A stretch of 64,000 bases of DNA from the NCBI RefSeq assembly GCF_000187465.1, contig NZ_GL732439.1, positions 459,341 to 523,340 of the forward strand. The letters are read 5' to 3'. The translations under genes and the position numbers were made by a program. The notes under the pieces are model-generated. The model saw nothing but the letters and a program-made list of their open reading frames with translations. It was not told the DNA's origin and ran no database searches. Within the stretch, counting starts at the first letter, position 1, and every line of letters begins with the position of its first letter. Below, in pieces: positions 42,158 through 51,306 of the stretch. The DNA comes from Streptococcus infantis ATCC 700779 (GTDB lineage: Bacteria > Bacillota > Bacilli > Lactobacillales > Streptococcaceae).

Positions 42158-43099
42158 ATGAGTGAAGCAAAAGTTTATGTGATTCATGAGAATCTAGAAT
42201 GGACTCAACATTTAGTAAAATGGTTGGAAGAATTAGAAGTCCCTTATGAACTATGGGATTTGTCTAGTGGGATTTTAGATTTGCAAAGCCCACCGCCGCA
42301 AGGTATCTTTTACAATCGTATGTCTGCCTCTTCTCACACAAGAGGACATCGTTATGCGCCAGAATTTACAGAGCAAGTGATTACTTGGTTAGAAGCCCAC
42401 GGACGCAAAGTTGTGAATGGTACCGGTGCTATCAACCTTGAAATTAGTAAAATCAAACAATATTTGAAGTTAAACGAATCTGGTATAGAGACTCCTGCAA
42501 CAGTTGCAGTTTTAGGGCAAGAGAACATCATTGAAGCAGCAAGAAAATTGAACATTTATCCTTTAATTACTAAGCACAATCGAGCAGGTAAGGGATTAGG
42601 CGTTCAACTCTTCCAAAATGAAGAGGAACTTGAAGCTTATGTCAATAGTCCCCTCTTTGAACCTTCAGTGGACGGGATTACCTTGTTACAAGCCTACATC
42701 AAACCAAGTGATGGACGTATCCGTCGTTCAGAGTTTATCAATCAAAAGTTTCTCTATACTGTTTCGATTGATTCTTCAGATGGATTCCAACTGTGTCCAG
42801 CAGATGGTTGCCAAATCGGCAAGAGACCGGAGCAACTAGAAACGTCTGAAAAATTCCAGATTACAGAACCTCTACCAGATGACCGGAGAGAAGCTTATGA
42901 GAATTTCTTGAAAAATGCTCAGATTGAAGTTGCGGCGATTGAATGGGTTCAATCCGAGAGTGGAGACATTTATGTCTATGATGTAAATACCAACACCAAC
43001 TACAATCCTACCGCAGAAAAGAATGCCACTATTTTTGCTCACCAACACTTGGCTCAGTATCTAAAAACAGAATTGCAAGCCGTCACTAGTGGACAATAA
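42158..43099 (+). CDS. RimK-like ATP-grasp ligase
   Basis: A 313-residue ATP-grasp protein. YPLITKHNRAGKGLGVQLFQ (about residues 130-149) has the Lys and glycine-rich loop of the ATP site; DIYVYDVNTNTNYNP (about 270-284) holds the Mg-binding Asp and Asn. Such enzymes join a carboxylate to an amine through an acyl-phosphate, as in RimK and dipeptide or cofactor ligases. It is co-transcribed with the amino-acid symporter, so it may ligate the imported amino acid. Product unknown. Confidence 0.85.
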   Translation: MSEAKVYVIHENLEWTQHLVKWLEELEVPYELWDLSSGILDLQSPPPQGIFYNRMSASSHTRGHRYAPEFTEQVITWLEAHGRKVVNGTGAINLEISKIKQYLKLNESGIETPATVAVLGQENIIEAARKLNIYPLITKHNRAGKGLGVQLFQNEEELEAYVNSPLFEPSVDGITLLQAYIKPSDGRIRRSEFINQKFLYTVSIDSSDGFQLCPADGCQIGKRPEQLETSEKFQITEPLPDDRREAYENFLKNAQIEVAAIEWVQSESGDIYVYDVNTNTNYNPTAEKNATIFAHQHLAQYLKTELQAVTSGQ

Positions 43100-43113
43100 A
43101 GTAGGAAATTCAA

Positions 43114-43147
43114 AAATCCCCCAGTATCAAATGACTGGGGGATTGAT
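43114..43147 (+). terminator. Terminator after the ATP-grasp gene
   Basis: Perfect 11-bp stem AATCCCCCAGT / ACTGGGGGATT, then GATTTGTTT. Confidence 0.8.
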
Positions 43148-43152
43148 TTGTT

Positions 43153-43313
43153 TATACTCTTCGAAAATCTCTTCAAACCACGTCAGCTTCCATCTTCAAC
43201 CTCAAAATAGTATTTTGAGCTGCCTTCGTCAGTTCTATCCACAACCTCAAAACGGTGTTTTGAGCAACCTGCGGCTCGCTTCCTAGTTTGCTCTTTGATT
43301 TTCATTGAGTATT
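43153..43313 (-). repeat. BOX element (boxA-boxB-boxC)
   Basis: On the minus strand: ATACTCAATGAAAATCAAAG at the start (boxA), two copies of the TTTTGAGGTTG block with CTGACGAAG between them (boxB-like), and GTGGTTTGAAGAGATTTTCG near the end (boxC). This matches my memory of the pneumococcal BOX repeats, which are short non-coding elements spread through mitis-group genomes. It fills the gap between converging genes. Confidence 0.85.
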
Positions 43314-43326
43314 AATCGATAAAAAA

Positions 43327-44190
43327 TTATTGATTTGCTTTAAAGTCTGGATCCTTCAAACTTTGAACGCTAGCATTGAGGACAGCGCCGATAATTAATA
43401 TTTTGGCAATGATAATGAACCAGAACATCATGACAACGACGACGATTGAACTGAAAAATCTGACGTCAACGAGATAGTTGACATAATTGTTGAAATAAGC
43501 TGCAAAGATGTTTAATAATGCAATAGTGGTAACTAGTACAAAGAGACTACCAGGTATGACGTAGCGAATCTTACTTACTTTAACATTTGGTAGGAAATAA
43601 TAGAGCATAATCACGGTAGCAAAAAGAAAGGCATAAATCAGGGGACCTGTAAAATCTTGTAGATAAGAAAACAGAGCACTCTCGGATTTCCAGTAGTTTT
43701 TAAGCAAGTCCAATAACATATGGCCGAACATACTGAGGAATAAGGCAAGGGCAAAGAGAATTTGAAGGCCAAAGCTAACCAAGAGACTCATCAGCTGGTG
43801 TGAGATAATTCCTCTATTTTTTGCAACTCCATAGGCTTTATTAAAGGCCTTCTGAAGAAAATCCATGGATTTGGAGAAAGTCCAAAGAGCTGATAAGATA
43901 GCAAAACTTAGTAAACCTGTTGATGGTTGAGTCAGAACTTCTCTGACAATTTTTGCAACAACTTCATAAATTGTATCTGGTAAAAATTCCTTGATTGTTA
44001 AAAGAAAGTTGGAGATGGGAATTTGAAAGTAGGGTAAGATGTTGACCACTATCATGAGTAAGGGGAAGATAGAAATCAACCAATAGTAGGCAACAGCAAC
44101 GCTAGTTAACTCACTATCGGAGGCTTGATAGTAGTGCAAAAAAGCTTTTAATAAGGGTCTATCAGTCAGCTGTTTCCACAACTTTTTCAT
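43327..44190 (-). CDS. YihY/BrkB family inner membrane protein
   Basis: A 287-residue membrane protein with six helices, of the YihY/BrkB family (once annotated as ribonuclease BN). The first helix follows SDSELTSVAVAYYWLISIFPLLM (about residues 23-45), a conserved part of the family. The soluble activity claimed for its E. coli relative was later withdrawn, so its role is unknown; some relatives are proposed transporters. SD GGAGG. The antiporter gene lies upstream on the same strand. Confidence 0.9.
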   Translation of the reverse strand: MKKLWKQLTDRPLLKAFLHYYQASDSELTSVAVAYYWLISIFPLLMIVVNILPYFQIPISNFLLTIKEFLPDTIYEVVAKIVREVLTQPSTGLLSFAILSALWTFSKSMDFLQKAFNKAYGVAKNRGIISHQLMSLLVSFGLQILFALALFLSMFGHMLLDLLKNYWKSESALFSYLQDFTGPLIYAFLFATVIMLYYFLPNVKVSKIRYVIPGSLFVLVTTIALLNIFAAYFNNYVNYLVDVRFFSSIVVVVMMFWFIIIAKILIIGAVLNASVQSLKDPDFKANQ

Positions 44191-44229
44191 GTTACAATCC
44201 TCCAGTTTTTCTCTTGTTTTCTATAGACT

Positions 44230-46284
44230 TTAATTTCTTCGAACTAATTCCATCATATCATAAGGTAAGGTATTAGCAGATTCTTTTAAGGAATAAGTTT
44301 CTAAATTATTGACATTTTGTCGTAGCTTTTTGGCATATTGAGCTGAGATGAGTTTTTGAGCTTCGTATTCAAAGATACACTTACGTTCAAGGTAATAACC
44401 TCTAAGCATTTCATCAATGTTATTGGGTTTGATACGATTGATAACCCGTTCCACAAAGGCACCACTCGTAATATGACTGGTTTCGCGAAGACGAGATTCC
44501 TGCATGAAGCTGATCAGAGAACTCTTATAAATCCCTTTAAGGTTTTCTAAACTCTCGATAATAATTTCCGTATTAGCTAGGTAGAGTTCTGCAATTTGGT
44601 CATAATCAATGGCAAGAAGTCGCTGTTTTTCCTTGTCTTTCCACGAACGGAATGTTTTCCCAAATGTGAGCAATTCATGAAGTAGAAAACGAAGAATGCG
44701 TATGGAGACAAGGAAGTAGTAGGTTAGTCGAGAAGCAAAGTTTCGCTTAATATTTTTCTCCATGTTTTTCAAGTAGCGTTGGTAGACACGATAAGCACGA
44801 TCTCCAATCTTTCCTTCTTCATAGGCTTGTTCCAAGCCATCGCTTTCAACACTGAGAATCAAGAGTTTCAGAGCTTCCCAGTCCTCTTGAATTTCTTTGT
44901 TTTCTTGACTAAGAATAAGATTTTCAATACGTCCATGATAATTGTCAATAGCCGCATAGAGTGGAACCTTGTTTTTTGTGTTCTCTAAATCCTTCTCTAA
45001 TTCCATGGCGACATCGTTTAAGATAGCGATGTGCATGAGTTGATCCTTAGATGGTTCTTTCTCTTCAGAAAGGTGCGGGAGTACTAGTAATCCCGTCAGG
45101 AAACTTACCAGGGTTACGCCAGCTACGAGGAAGAGAAGAAGAGGGTATTCTTGCTCCAGATTAGACGGTATCAAAAGGATAGTGGCAATGGATACAGTTC
45201 CCTTCACACCAGAAAAGGTAAGGAGGAGCATGTCTTTGACATATTTGTCTAAACTTTTATGAAGCTTCTTAATCCGAAATGCGTAAAATCCATAGATCAT
45301 GACAAAGCGGATAACAAAAAGCAGGAAGGTCAAGAGGAAAACACTGAGTAAGAGAAGCACTTTGTTGTAGAAAGCACTCTTAAGAATTGGTTCCGCGATC
45401 ATTTCAAGTTCCATCCCAAGAATGACAAAGACTGAACCATTGAGCATAAAGGTTACAGTCTGCCAAACAGTCTCAGTAACTGTATCAACTTGTGCTTCAA
45501 GCAGATTTATTTTCTTGAAACGACTGGCTTTCAGAATCCCAGCAACAACAACGGCGATGATGCCTGAAACATGAATTTCTTCGGCTATGAAAAAAGTCAA
45601 GAGAGGTAAACTAAGTTCCAATAAGAGCTCACTTGCGATATCTGTTGCTCGGACACTGAGTAGAAAAGTATGGAGGAAGCGATTGATTAGGGCTGTTATC
45701 AAGCCGACTGCAAATCCTCCAACGATGGAAATGGCTAATGAAGATCCGGCTTGGGTAAGGGAGAATGTTCCTGTTGTCCAAGCGATGAGAGCCATACGAA
45801 AGGCTACTAGTCCAGAAGCATCATTCAGAAGACCTTCCCCTTTTAGGATATTAGAGACCCGCTTTGGGAAGGAAAAGCGTTGAGAAAGGGATGCGAAGGC
45901 GACTAGGTCAGTAGGACCTAAAGCAGCACCAACTGCTACACAGGCGGCTAATGGTAGGCTAGCCCAAAGGACATGAGCGAGTCCCCCCATGCTCAGCGCT
46001 GATATAAAGATAACTGGAAAAATCAAGTAGAGGACAATCCGCCAGTGTTTTAGGATAGAAGTAATGTCTGCTTCTTGAGCTTCGCGAAAGAGTAGTGGAC
46101 CAATGACTAAAGCTAAGAATAACTCAGTATCTAAATGATATTGGTTGTTGGGTAAGCAAAGCCCAATTCCAATCCCTAACAAAATTTGAATCAGAGGCAT
46201 GGGTAAAAAGGGCAGAAGCTTATTGGTCGTACTAGAAACAATAAGAACTAGTAAAAATACCAAGAGATAAAAAAGTAAATTCAT
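44230..46284 (-). CDS. Na+/H+ antiporter, CPA1/NhaP-YjcE type
   Basis: A 684-residue cation:proton antiporter. The membrane part (about residues 1-420) has 12 or so helices with the ion-binding GEGLLNDASGLVAF (about 150-163) and LGPTDLVAFASL (about 125-136), giving the ND pair of electroneutral exchangers. The C-terminal 260 residues are hydrophilic and helical, probably a cytoplasmic regulatory domain. It would keep sodium and pH balance. SD GGGAGG. Confidence 0.92.
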   Translation of the reverse strand: MNLLFYLLVFLLVLIVSSTTNKLLPFLPMPLIQILLGIGIGLCLPNNQYHLDTELFLALVIGPLLFREAQEADITSILKHWRIVLYLIFPVIFISALSMGGLAHVLWASLPLAACVAVGAALGPTDLVAFASLSQRFSFPKRVSNILKGEGLLNDASGLVAFRMALIAWTTGTFSLTQAGSSLAISIVGGFAVGLITALINRFLHTFLLSVRATDIASELLLELSLPLLTFFIAEEIHVSGIIAVVVAGILKASRFKKINLLEAQVDTVTETVWQTVTFMLNGSVFVILGMELEMIAEPILKSAFYNKVLLLLSVFLLTFLLFVIRFVMIYGFYAFRIKKLHKSLDKYVKDMLLLTFSGVKGTVSIATILLIPSNLEQEYPLLLFLVAGVTLVSFLTGLLVLPHLSEEKEPSKDQLMHIAILNDVAMELEKDLENTKNKVPLYAAIDNYHGRIENLILSQENKEIQEDWEALKLLILSVESDGLEQAYEEGKIGDRAYRVYQRYLKNMEKNIKRNFASRLTYYFLVSIRILRFLLHELLTFGKTFRSWKDKEKQRLLAIDYDQIAELYLANTEIIIESLENLKGIYKSSLISFMQESRLRETSHITSGAFVERVINRIKPNNIDEMLRGYYLERKCIFEYEAQKLISAQYAKKLRQNVNNLETYSLKESANTLPYDMMELVRRN

Positions 46285-46295
46285 TTTCCACCTCC

Positions 46296-46550
46296 CTATT
46301 TTTGTTTACGACAATTTTCAAAAAGTTCCTTTTGTTCTTGGATTTTTTGATCAATCTTTGAGCAGTCCTTATGTTCTATTTTTTTCTGACAACGCTCCAT
46401 TTCAAGTGAAATCATTTTCTTCTTGATTTTCAGCATTTTTTTACTCATATGTGCTTCATCCAAAATACCAACTGCCCGTTCATGTTGGGTTGACTCGACA
46501 AAGTTGTGACGAAGAGCTTCGATTTTATCTTTTAGGTATTGTTTATCCAT
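46296..46550 (-). CDS. Small coiled-coil protein of unknown function
   Basis: An 84-residue, highly charged, helical protein (KKMLKIKKKMISLEMERCQK and following, about 37-65), with three cysteines and no membrane segment. It overlaps the end of the methyltransferase gene by 8 bp and precedes the antiporter, so it is part of the ytqA-mnmM transcript. I recognise no family. Confidence 0.7.
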   Translation of the reverse strand: MDKQYLKDKIEALRHNFVESTQHERAVGILDEAHMSKKMLKIKKKMISLEMERCQKKIEHKDCSKIDQKIQEQKELFENCRKQK

Positions 46551-47100
46551 GTCGATACCTTTCTAATTTTTCAATCATCACTAAAAATGGTGGATTGTTA
46601 ATTTGGTTGAGAGTTCGATAAATTGTAGCAGTATATTCTTGTTGCGGTAACTGACTGACATAATCCAGGACTGCATCTCGTTCTATATCTCCACCTTCAT
46701 GCCCGTAGTATATCATGATGGCTATCCGTCCGCCCTTAACGAGCATCAGACAGAGTTTTTCTAGTGCCTCAAGGGTTGTCTGAGGTTGAGTGATAATGCT
46801 TTTATCAGCAGAAGGTAGATAACCTAGATTGAAGATGGCGGCCTTGACTTCTGTCACAAATTGATCCACAGTTTCGTGGCCTTGCAGGATTAAGTCTACA
46901 TTGGTCAAACCTGCTTCTTGGATACGTTTACTTGTTTTTTGAAGAGCTTGTTCTTGTATATCAAAAGCGTAGACTTGTTTAGCCAACTTGGCAAGGAAAA
47001 GCGTATCATGTCCATTTCCCATGGTCGCATCTACAACAACATCATCTTTTGTGATGACTTGGGCAAGAAAATCATGCGCCATTTCAAGTGGTTTTTTCAT
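46543..47100 (-). CDS. mnmM: tRNA 5-aminomethyl-2-thiouridine methyltransferase, MnmM (YtqB)
   Basis: A 185-residue SAM methyltransferase. VVDATMGNGHDTLFLAKL (about residues 21-38) is the SAM site, FNLGYLPSADKSIITQP (about 90-106) and IMIYYGHEGGDIE follow. This is the YtqB family, shown in Bacillus to add the final methyl in mnm5s2U at the wobble base of certain tRNAs in bacteria lacking MnmC. Its start overlaps the radical SAM gene by 17 bp; the same pair occurs as ytqA-ytqB in Bacillus. Confidence 0.88.
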   Translation of the reverse strand: MKKPLEMAHDFLAQVITKDDVVVDATMGNGHDTLFLAKLAKQVYAFDIQEQALQKTSKRIQEAGLTNVDLILQGHETVDQFVTEVKAAIFNLGYLPSADKSIITQPQTTLEALEKLCLMLVKGGRIAIMIYYGHEGGDIERDAVLDYVSQLPQQEYTATIYRTLNQINNPPFLVMIEKLERYRHG

Positions 47101-48031
47101 TCATAAACTCCTGTTTTACAGCCTTGCATCCTTGGACACTACCTCGTTGTCTCATTTCAGCTTCTATGCTATTTAGAACTTCCCATTTATTGAGACTCCA
47201 CATAGGACCAATCAGCATATCTCTAGGCGCATCACCCGTAATCCTATGGATGACTATATGTTTGGGAATAATTTCTAGTTGGTCACAGATAACTTTCACA
47301 TAGTCGTCTTGACACATAAGCTGCAGTCTACCCTCGTGATAATCACGTTGCATCCGAGTATTTGTCATAAGGTGAAGTAGGTGAAGTTTAATCCCTTGAA
47401 TATCATTATCAGTCACACAGCGACGAACATTTTCCACCATCATGTCATGAGTTTCACCTGGCAAGCCGTTAATCAAATGGGCAACAATCTCAATCTTTGG
47501 ATATTTCCTCAAGCGTTTAACTGTCTCCACATAAAGTTCATAGGAGTGGGCACGGTTAATCAACTCAGAAGTTTCTTCATAGGTTGTTTGTAAACCTAAC
47601 TCTACAGTAACATGCATTCGTTCTGACAGTTCTGCCAAGTATTCGATAGTCTCATCAGGAAGGCAATCTGGTCGTGTCCCGATATTGATTCCAACAACAC
47701 CAGGTTCATTAATAGCTTGTTCATAGCGTTCGCGAATGACTTCGAGCTTTTCATGAGTATTAGTAAAGTTTTGGAAATAAACCAGATATTTTCTGACATC
47801 TGGCCATTTGCGGTGCATAAAGTCAATTTCCTTGTAAAATTGCTCACGAATAGGAGCATCAGGCGCAACAATAGCATCTCCAGATCCAGAAACAGTACAG
47901 AAAGTACAACCTCCATGAGCTACCGTACCATCACGATTGGGACAATCGAATCCGGCATCGATAGGAACTTTGAAAGTTTTTTCTCCGAATAAATTTCGAT
48001 AATAATCATTCAAGGTATTATAGGATTTCAT
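47084..48031 (-). CDS. Radical SAM protein of the YtqA/YhcC (TIGR01212) family
   Basis: A 315-residue radical SAM enzyme. DCPNRDGTVAHGGCTFC (about residues 24-40) contains the cluster cysteines in the spaced pattern of this family, and GINIGTRPDCLPDE with VELGLQTTYEETSELINRAH follow. It is paired with MnmM, and a role in wobble-uridine modification has been proposed for the pair. I choose ATG 48031 (MKSYNTLNDYYRNLF) over the upstream start because the promoter -10 ends 7 nt before it; the mRNA then has no leader. Confidence 0.85.
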   Translation of the reverse strand: MKSYNTLNDYYRNLFGEKTFKVPIDAGFDCPNRDGTVAHGGCTFCTVSGSGDAIVAPDAPIREQFYKEIDFMHRKWPDVRKYLVYFQNFTNTHEKLEVIRERYEQAINEPGVVGINIGTRPDCLPDETIEYLAELSERMHVTVELGLQTTYEETSELINRAHSYELYVETVKRLRKYPKIEIVAHLINGLPGETHDMMVENVRRCVTDNDIQGIKLHLLHLMTNTRMQRDYHEGRLQLMCQDDYVKVICDQLEIIPKHIVIHRITGDAPRDMLIGPMWSLNKWEVLNSIEAEMRQRGSVQGCKAVKQEFMNEKTT

Positions 48032-48038
48032 AGCTAAT

Positions 48039-48067
48039 ATTATATCAGAAAACCCCAGTAAACTCAA
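48039..48067 (-). promoter_or_regulatory. Promoter of ytqA-mnmM, adjoining the start codon
   Basis: Minus strand TTGAGT (48067-48062), 17 nt, extended -10 TGATATAAT ending at 48039, then 7 nt to the ATG. Confidence 0.7.
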
Positions 48068-48129
48068 AGTTAGTAAACAATTGAAGAGAAGTAAGAAATT
48101 TTTAAAATCAAAAAATCTTATATAAATCC

Positions 48130-48199
48130 TTTACAAAAAAAATTAAAGTGGTATAATAGAGGTGTTGATGGTGCAAACGTTTTCGTAAATCGTTTGCAC
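48130..48199 (+). promoter_or_regulatory. ptsG promoter and downstream inverted repeat
   Basis: TTTACA-16-TATAAT (48130-48157). Just downstream, GTGCAAACG-N11-CGTTTGCAC (48171-48199) is a perfect 9-bp inverted repeat. Its left half extends to GTGCAAACGTTTTCGT, a cre match with two mismatches. This looks like an operator for CcpA or another LacI-family protein in the initially transcribed region. Confidence 0.65.
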
Positions 48200-48222
48200 T
48201 AAAATAAAATAAGGAGATTTGA

Positions 48223-50409
48223 ATGATGAAAGATACATTCAAAAATGTTTTGTCTTTCGAGTTTTGGCAAAAATTCGGTAAGGCTCTAATGGTGGTTATC
48301 GCTGTTATGCCAGCGGCTGGATTGATGATTTCAATCGGTAAGTCACTTGCAATGATTAACCCTAACTTTGCGCCACTTGTTGTTACAGGTGGAATCCTTG
48401 AGCAAATTGGTTGGGGAGTTATCGGTAACCTACATATCTTGTTTGCTCTTGCTATCGGTGGTAGCTGGGCTAAAGAACGTGCTGGTGGTGCTTTTGCTGC
48501 CGGTCTAGCATTTATCTTAATTAACCGTATCACTGGTGCTATCTTTAGTGTTAGTGGTGATATGTTGAAAGATCCTAATGCTATGGTTTCAACAATCTTT
48601 GGTAACTCTATCAAAGTTTCTGATTACTTTATCAGCGTGTTTGAATCTCCAGCACTTAACATGGGTGTGTTTGTAGGGATTATTTCTGGTTTTGTAGGGG
48701 CAACTGCCTTTAACAAATACTACAATTTCCGTAAACTTCCTGATGCACTTTCATTCTTTAACGGAAAACGTTTTGTACCGTTTGTAGTTATTCTTCGTTC
48801 AGCAATTGCTGCAATCCTTCTTGCAATTTTCTGGCCACTTGTTCAAACAGGTATTAACAGCTTTGGTATCTGGATTGCTAACTCTCAAGAAACAGCTCCA
48901 GTTCTAGCACCATTCTTGTATGGTACTTTGGAACGCTTACTCTTGCCATTTGGACTTCACCACATGTTGACTATCCCAATGAACTATACAGCTCTTGGTG
49001 GTACTTATGATGTCATGACTGGTGCAGCAAAAGGTACTCAAGTATTTGGTCAAGATCCACTTTGGCTTGCATGGGTAACTGACCTTGTAAACCTTAAAGG
49101 TACTGACGCGGCTCAATACCAACACTTGTTAGATACAGTACATCCAGCTCGTTTCAAAGTTGGACAAATGATTGGTTCGTTTGGTATCTTGATGGGTGTA
49201 ATTGTGGCTATCTACCGTAACGTTGATCCAGATAAGAAACACCAATACAAAGGTATGATGATCGCAACTGCTCTTGCAACATTCTTGACAGGGGTAACTG
49301 AACCAATTGAGTACATGTTCATGTTCATCGCAACACCTCTTTACCTTGTTTACGCTCTTGTTCAAGGTGCTGCCTTTGCAATGGCTGATGTTGTGAACCT
49401 TCGTGTGCACTCATTCGGTTCAATCGAATTCTTGACTCGTACTCCGCTAGCTATCAATGCTGGTATTGGTATGGATATTGTTAACTTTATCTGGGTGACA
49501 GTACTCTTTGGATTTATCATGTACTTTATCGCTAACTTCATGATTAAGAAATTCAACTATGCAACTCCAGGACGTAACGGTAACTACGAAAATGCAGATG
49601 GTTCTTCTGAATCTTCAGCTGCTGGTGAAACTAAAGTTGCAGAAGCTTCTCAAGCAGTTAACATCATCAACCTTCTTGGTGGACGTGCGAACATCGTTGA
49701 TGTAGATGCATGTATGACTCGTCTTCGCGTTACTGTAAAAGATGCAGAAAAAGTTGGAACAGAAGAACAATGGAAAGCTGAAGGAGCTATGGGACTTGTC
49801 ATGAAAGGACAAGGTGTCCAAGCTATCTACGGACCTAAAGCTGACGTTTTGAAATCAGATATCCAAGATATTCTTGATTCTGGAGAAGTGATTCCTGAAA
49901 CCCTTCCAAGTCAAATGGCAGCAGCTCAAAAAGATACTGTTGTCTACAAAGGTGTAACTGAAGAAGTTTATTCAGTTGCTGACGGTCAAGTCATTGAATT
50001 GGAACAAGTTAAGGATCCAGTCTTTTCACAAAAAATGATGGGTGATGGATTTGCAGTAGAACCAGCAAACGGAAACATTGTATCTCCAGTTTCTGGTACT
50101 GTATCAAGTGTATTCCCAACTAAACATGCTCTTGGCCTTGTAACTGAAGCAGGTCTTGAAGTTCTTGTTCATATTGGTCTTGATACTGTAAGTCTTGAAG
50201 GAAAACCATTTGAAGTGTTAGTTTCAGAAGGTCAAACAGTAGCTGCTGGTGATCTCTTGGTCAAAGCTGACCTCGGAGCAATTCAGGCTGCTGAGCGTGA
50301 AACTACAACAGTAGTAGTCTTTACAAATGGAGATGCCATCAAGTCAGTTAAATTAGAACAAACCGGTTCTCTTGCAGCTAAAACAGCAGTTGCAAAAGTA
50401 GAATTGTAA
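48223..50409 (+). CDS. ptsG: PTS glucose-type permease, EIICBA
   Basis: A 728-residue three-domain sugar permease. EIIC (about 1-430) has the membrane helices and sugar site with TGVTEPIEYMFMF; EIIB (about 480-560) has the phospho-Cys in NIVDVDACMTRLRVTVKD; EIIA (about 590-728) has the phospho-His in EVLVHIGLDTVSLEGK and GTVSSVFPTKHALG. It imports and phosphorylates glucose or a closely related hexose. SD AAGGAG. It is preceded by a promoter with an inverted-repeat operator. Confidence 0.93.
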   Translation: MMKDTFKNVLSFEFWQKFGKALMVVIAVMPAAGLMISIGKSLAMINPNFAPLVVTGGILEQIGWGVIGNLHILFALAIGGSWAKERAGGAFAAGLAFILINRITGAIFSVSGDMLKDPNAMVSTIFGNSIKVSDYFISVFESPALNMGVFVGIISGFVGATAFNKYYNFRKLPDALSFFNGKRFVPFVVILRSAIAAILLAIFWPLVQTGINSFGIWIANSQETAPVLAPFLYGTLERLLLPFGLHHMLTIPMNYTALGGTYDVMTGAAKGTQVFGQDPLWLAWVTDLVNLKGTDAAQYQHLLDTVHPARFKVGQMIGSFGILMGVIVAIYRNVDPDKKHQYKGMMIATALATFLTGVTEPIEYMFMFIATPLYLVYALVQGAAFAMADVVNLRVHSFGSIEFLTRTPLAINAGIGMDIVNFIWVTVLFGFIMYFIANFMIKKFNYATPGRNGNYENADGSSESSAAGETKVAEASQAVNIINLLGGRANIVDVDACMTRLRVTVKDAEKVGTEEQWKAEGAMGLVMKGQGVQAIYGPKADVLKSDIQDILDSGEVIPETLPSQMAAAQKDTVVYKGVTEEVYSVADGQVIELEQVKDPVFSQKMMGDGFAVEPANGNIVSPVSGTVSSVFPTKHALGLVTEAGLEVLVHIGLDTVSLEGKPFEVLVSEGQTVAAGDLLVKADLGAIQAAERETTTVVVFTNGDAIKSVKLEQTGSLAAKTAVAKVEL

Positions 50410-50415
50410 TACACT

Positions 50416-50447
50416 AAGGGGTTGGAAGCTGTTTTCCAACCTCTTGT
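50416..50447 (+). terminator. Hairpin after ptsG
   Basis: AAGGGGTTGGAA / TTCCAACCTCTT pairs almost fully but the T tail is poor. It may be a weak terminator or an mRNA 3' stabiliser between ptsG and the next gene. Confidence 0.5.
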
Positions 50448-50462
50448 TTATAGGAGAAAAAC

Positions 50463-51281
50463 ATGAAGTTTTTAACACTCAATACTCATAGTTGGATGGA
50501 AAAAAATCCTGAAGAAAAATTTCAGCTCTTGTTACAAGATATACTTGAAAACAGCTATGATTTGATTTGTTTTCAAGAGATTAACCAAGAAATTACATCA
50601 ACTCAAGTAGAGTCTGGACCACTTTACAATCCGTTACCTTCAGCAGAACCCATTCACCAAGACCACTATGTTCGTCTTTTGGTAGAGAAGTTGTCTGAAA
50701 AAGGACTGGACTATTATTGGACATGGGCTTATAATCATATCGGATATGACCGTTATCATGAGGGAGTTTCAATTCTATCTAAAACACCGATTAAGGCGCG
50801 TGAGATTTTGGTTTCAGATGTAGATGATCCAACTGATTATCACACTCGTCGAGTTGCACTAGTAGAAACAGTAGTAGAAGGTAAAGAGCTTGCAGTTGCG
50901 AGTGTGCATCTCTCTTGGTGGGATAAAGGATTCCAAGAGGAATGGGCAAGATTTGAAGCAGTTCTAAAAGAGTTGAATAAACCTCTATTACTAGCAGGAG
51001 ATTTTAATAATCCTGCAGGTCAAGAAGGTTACCAAGCTATTCTATCTAGTCCACTAGACTTACAAGATGCATTTGAAGTTGCAAAAGAAAGAAGTGGAAG
51101 CTACACTGTTCCTCCAGAAATTGATGGTTGGAAGGGAAATACAGAACCTCTTCGAATTGATTACGTCTTTATGACAAAAGATCTTCAGGTAGAAAAGTTA
51201 CAGGTAGTTTTTGATGGCCAAGCAAGTCCGCAGGTCAGTGATCACTTTGGTCTTCAAGCAGAACTTTCTTGGAAGAACTAA
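50463..51281 (+). CDS. Endonuclease/exonuclease/phosphatase family protein
   Basis: A 272-residue EEP-fold hydrolase. DLICFQEINQE (about residues 37-47) has the metal Glu, LLAGDFNNPAGQEGY (about 178-192) the Asp/Asn pair and VSDHFGLQAEL the C-terminal His. Members act on phosphodiesters or sugar phosphates; no signal peptide is seen, so it works in the cytoplasm. Its position after ptsG hints at a sugar-phosphate substrate. SD AGGAG. Confidence 0.85.
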   Translation: MKFLTLNTHSWMEKNPEEKFQLLLQDILENSYDLICFQEINQEITSTQVESGPLYNPLPSAEPIHQDHYVRLLVEKLSEKGLDYYWTWAYNHIGYDRYHEGVSILSKTPIKAREILVSDVDDPTDYHTRRVALVETVVEGKELAVASVHLSWWDKGFQEEWARFEAVLKELNKPLLLAGDFNNPAGQEGYQAILSSPLDLQDAFEVAKERSGSYTVPPEIDGWKGNTEPLRIDYVFMTKDLQVEKLQVVFDGQASPQVSDHFGLQAELSWKN

Positions 51282-51306
51282 CAAAGAATTTTACTAAAAT
51301 AAAACG

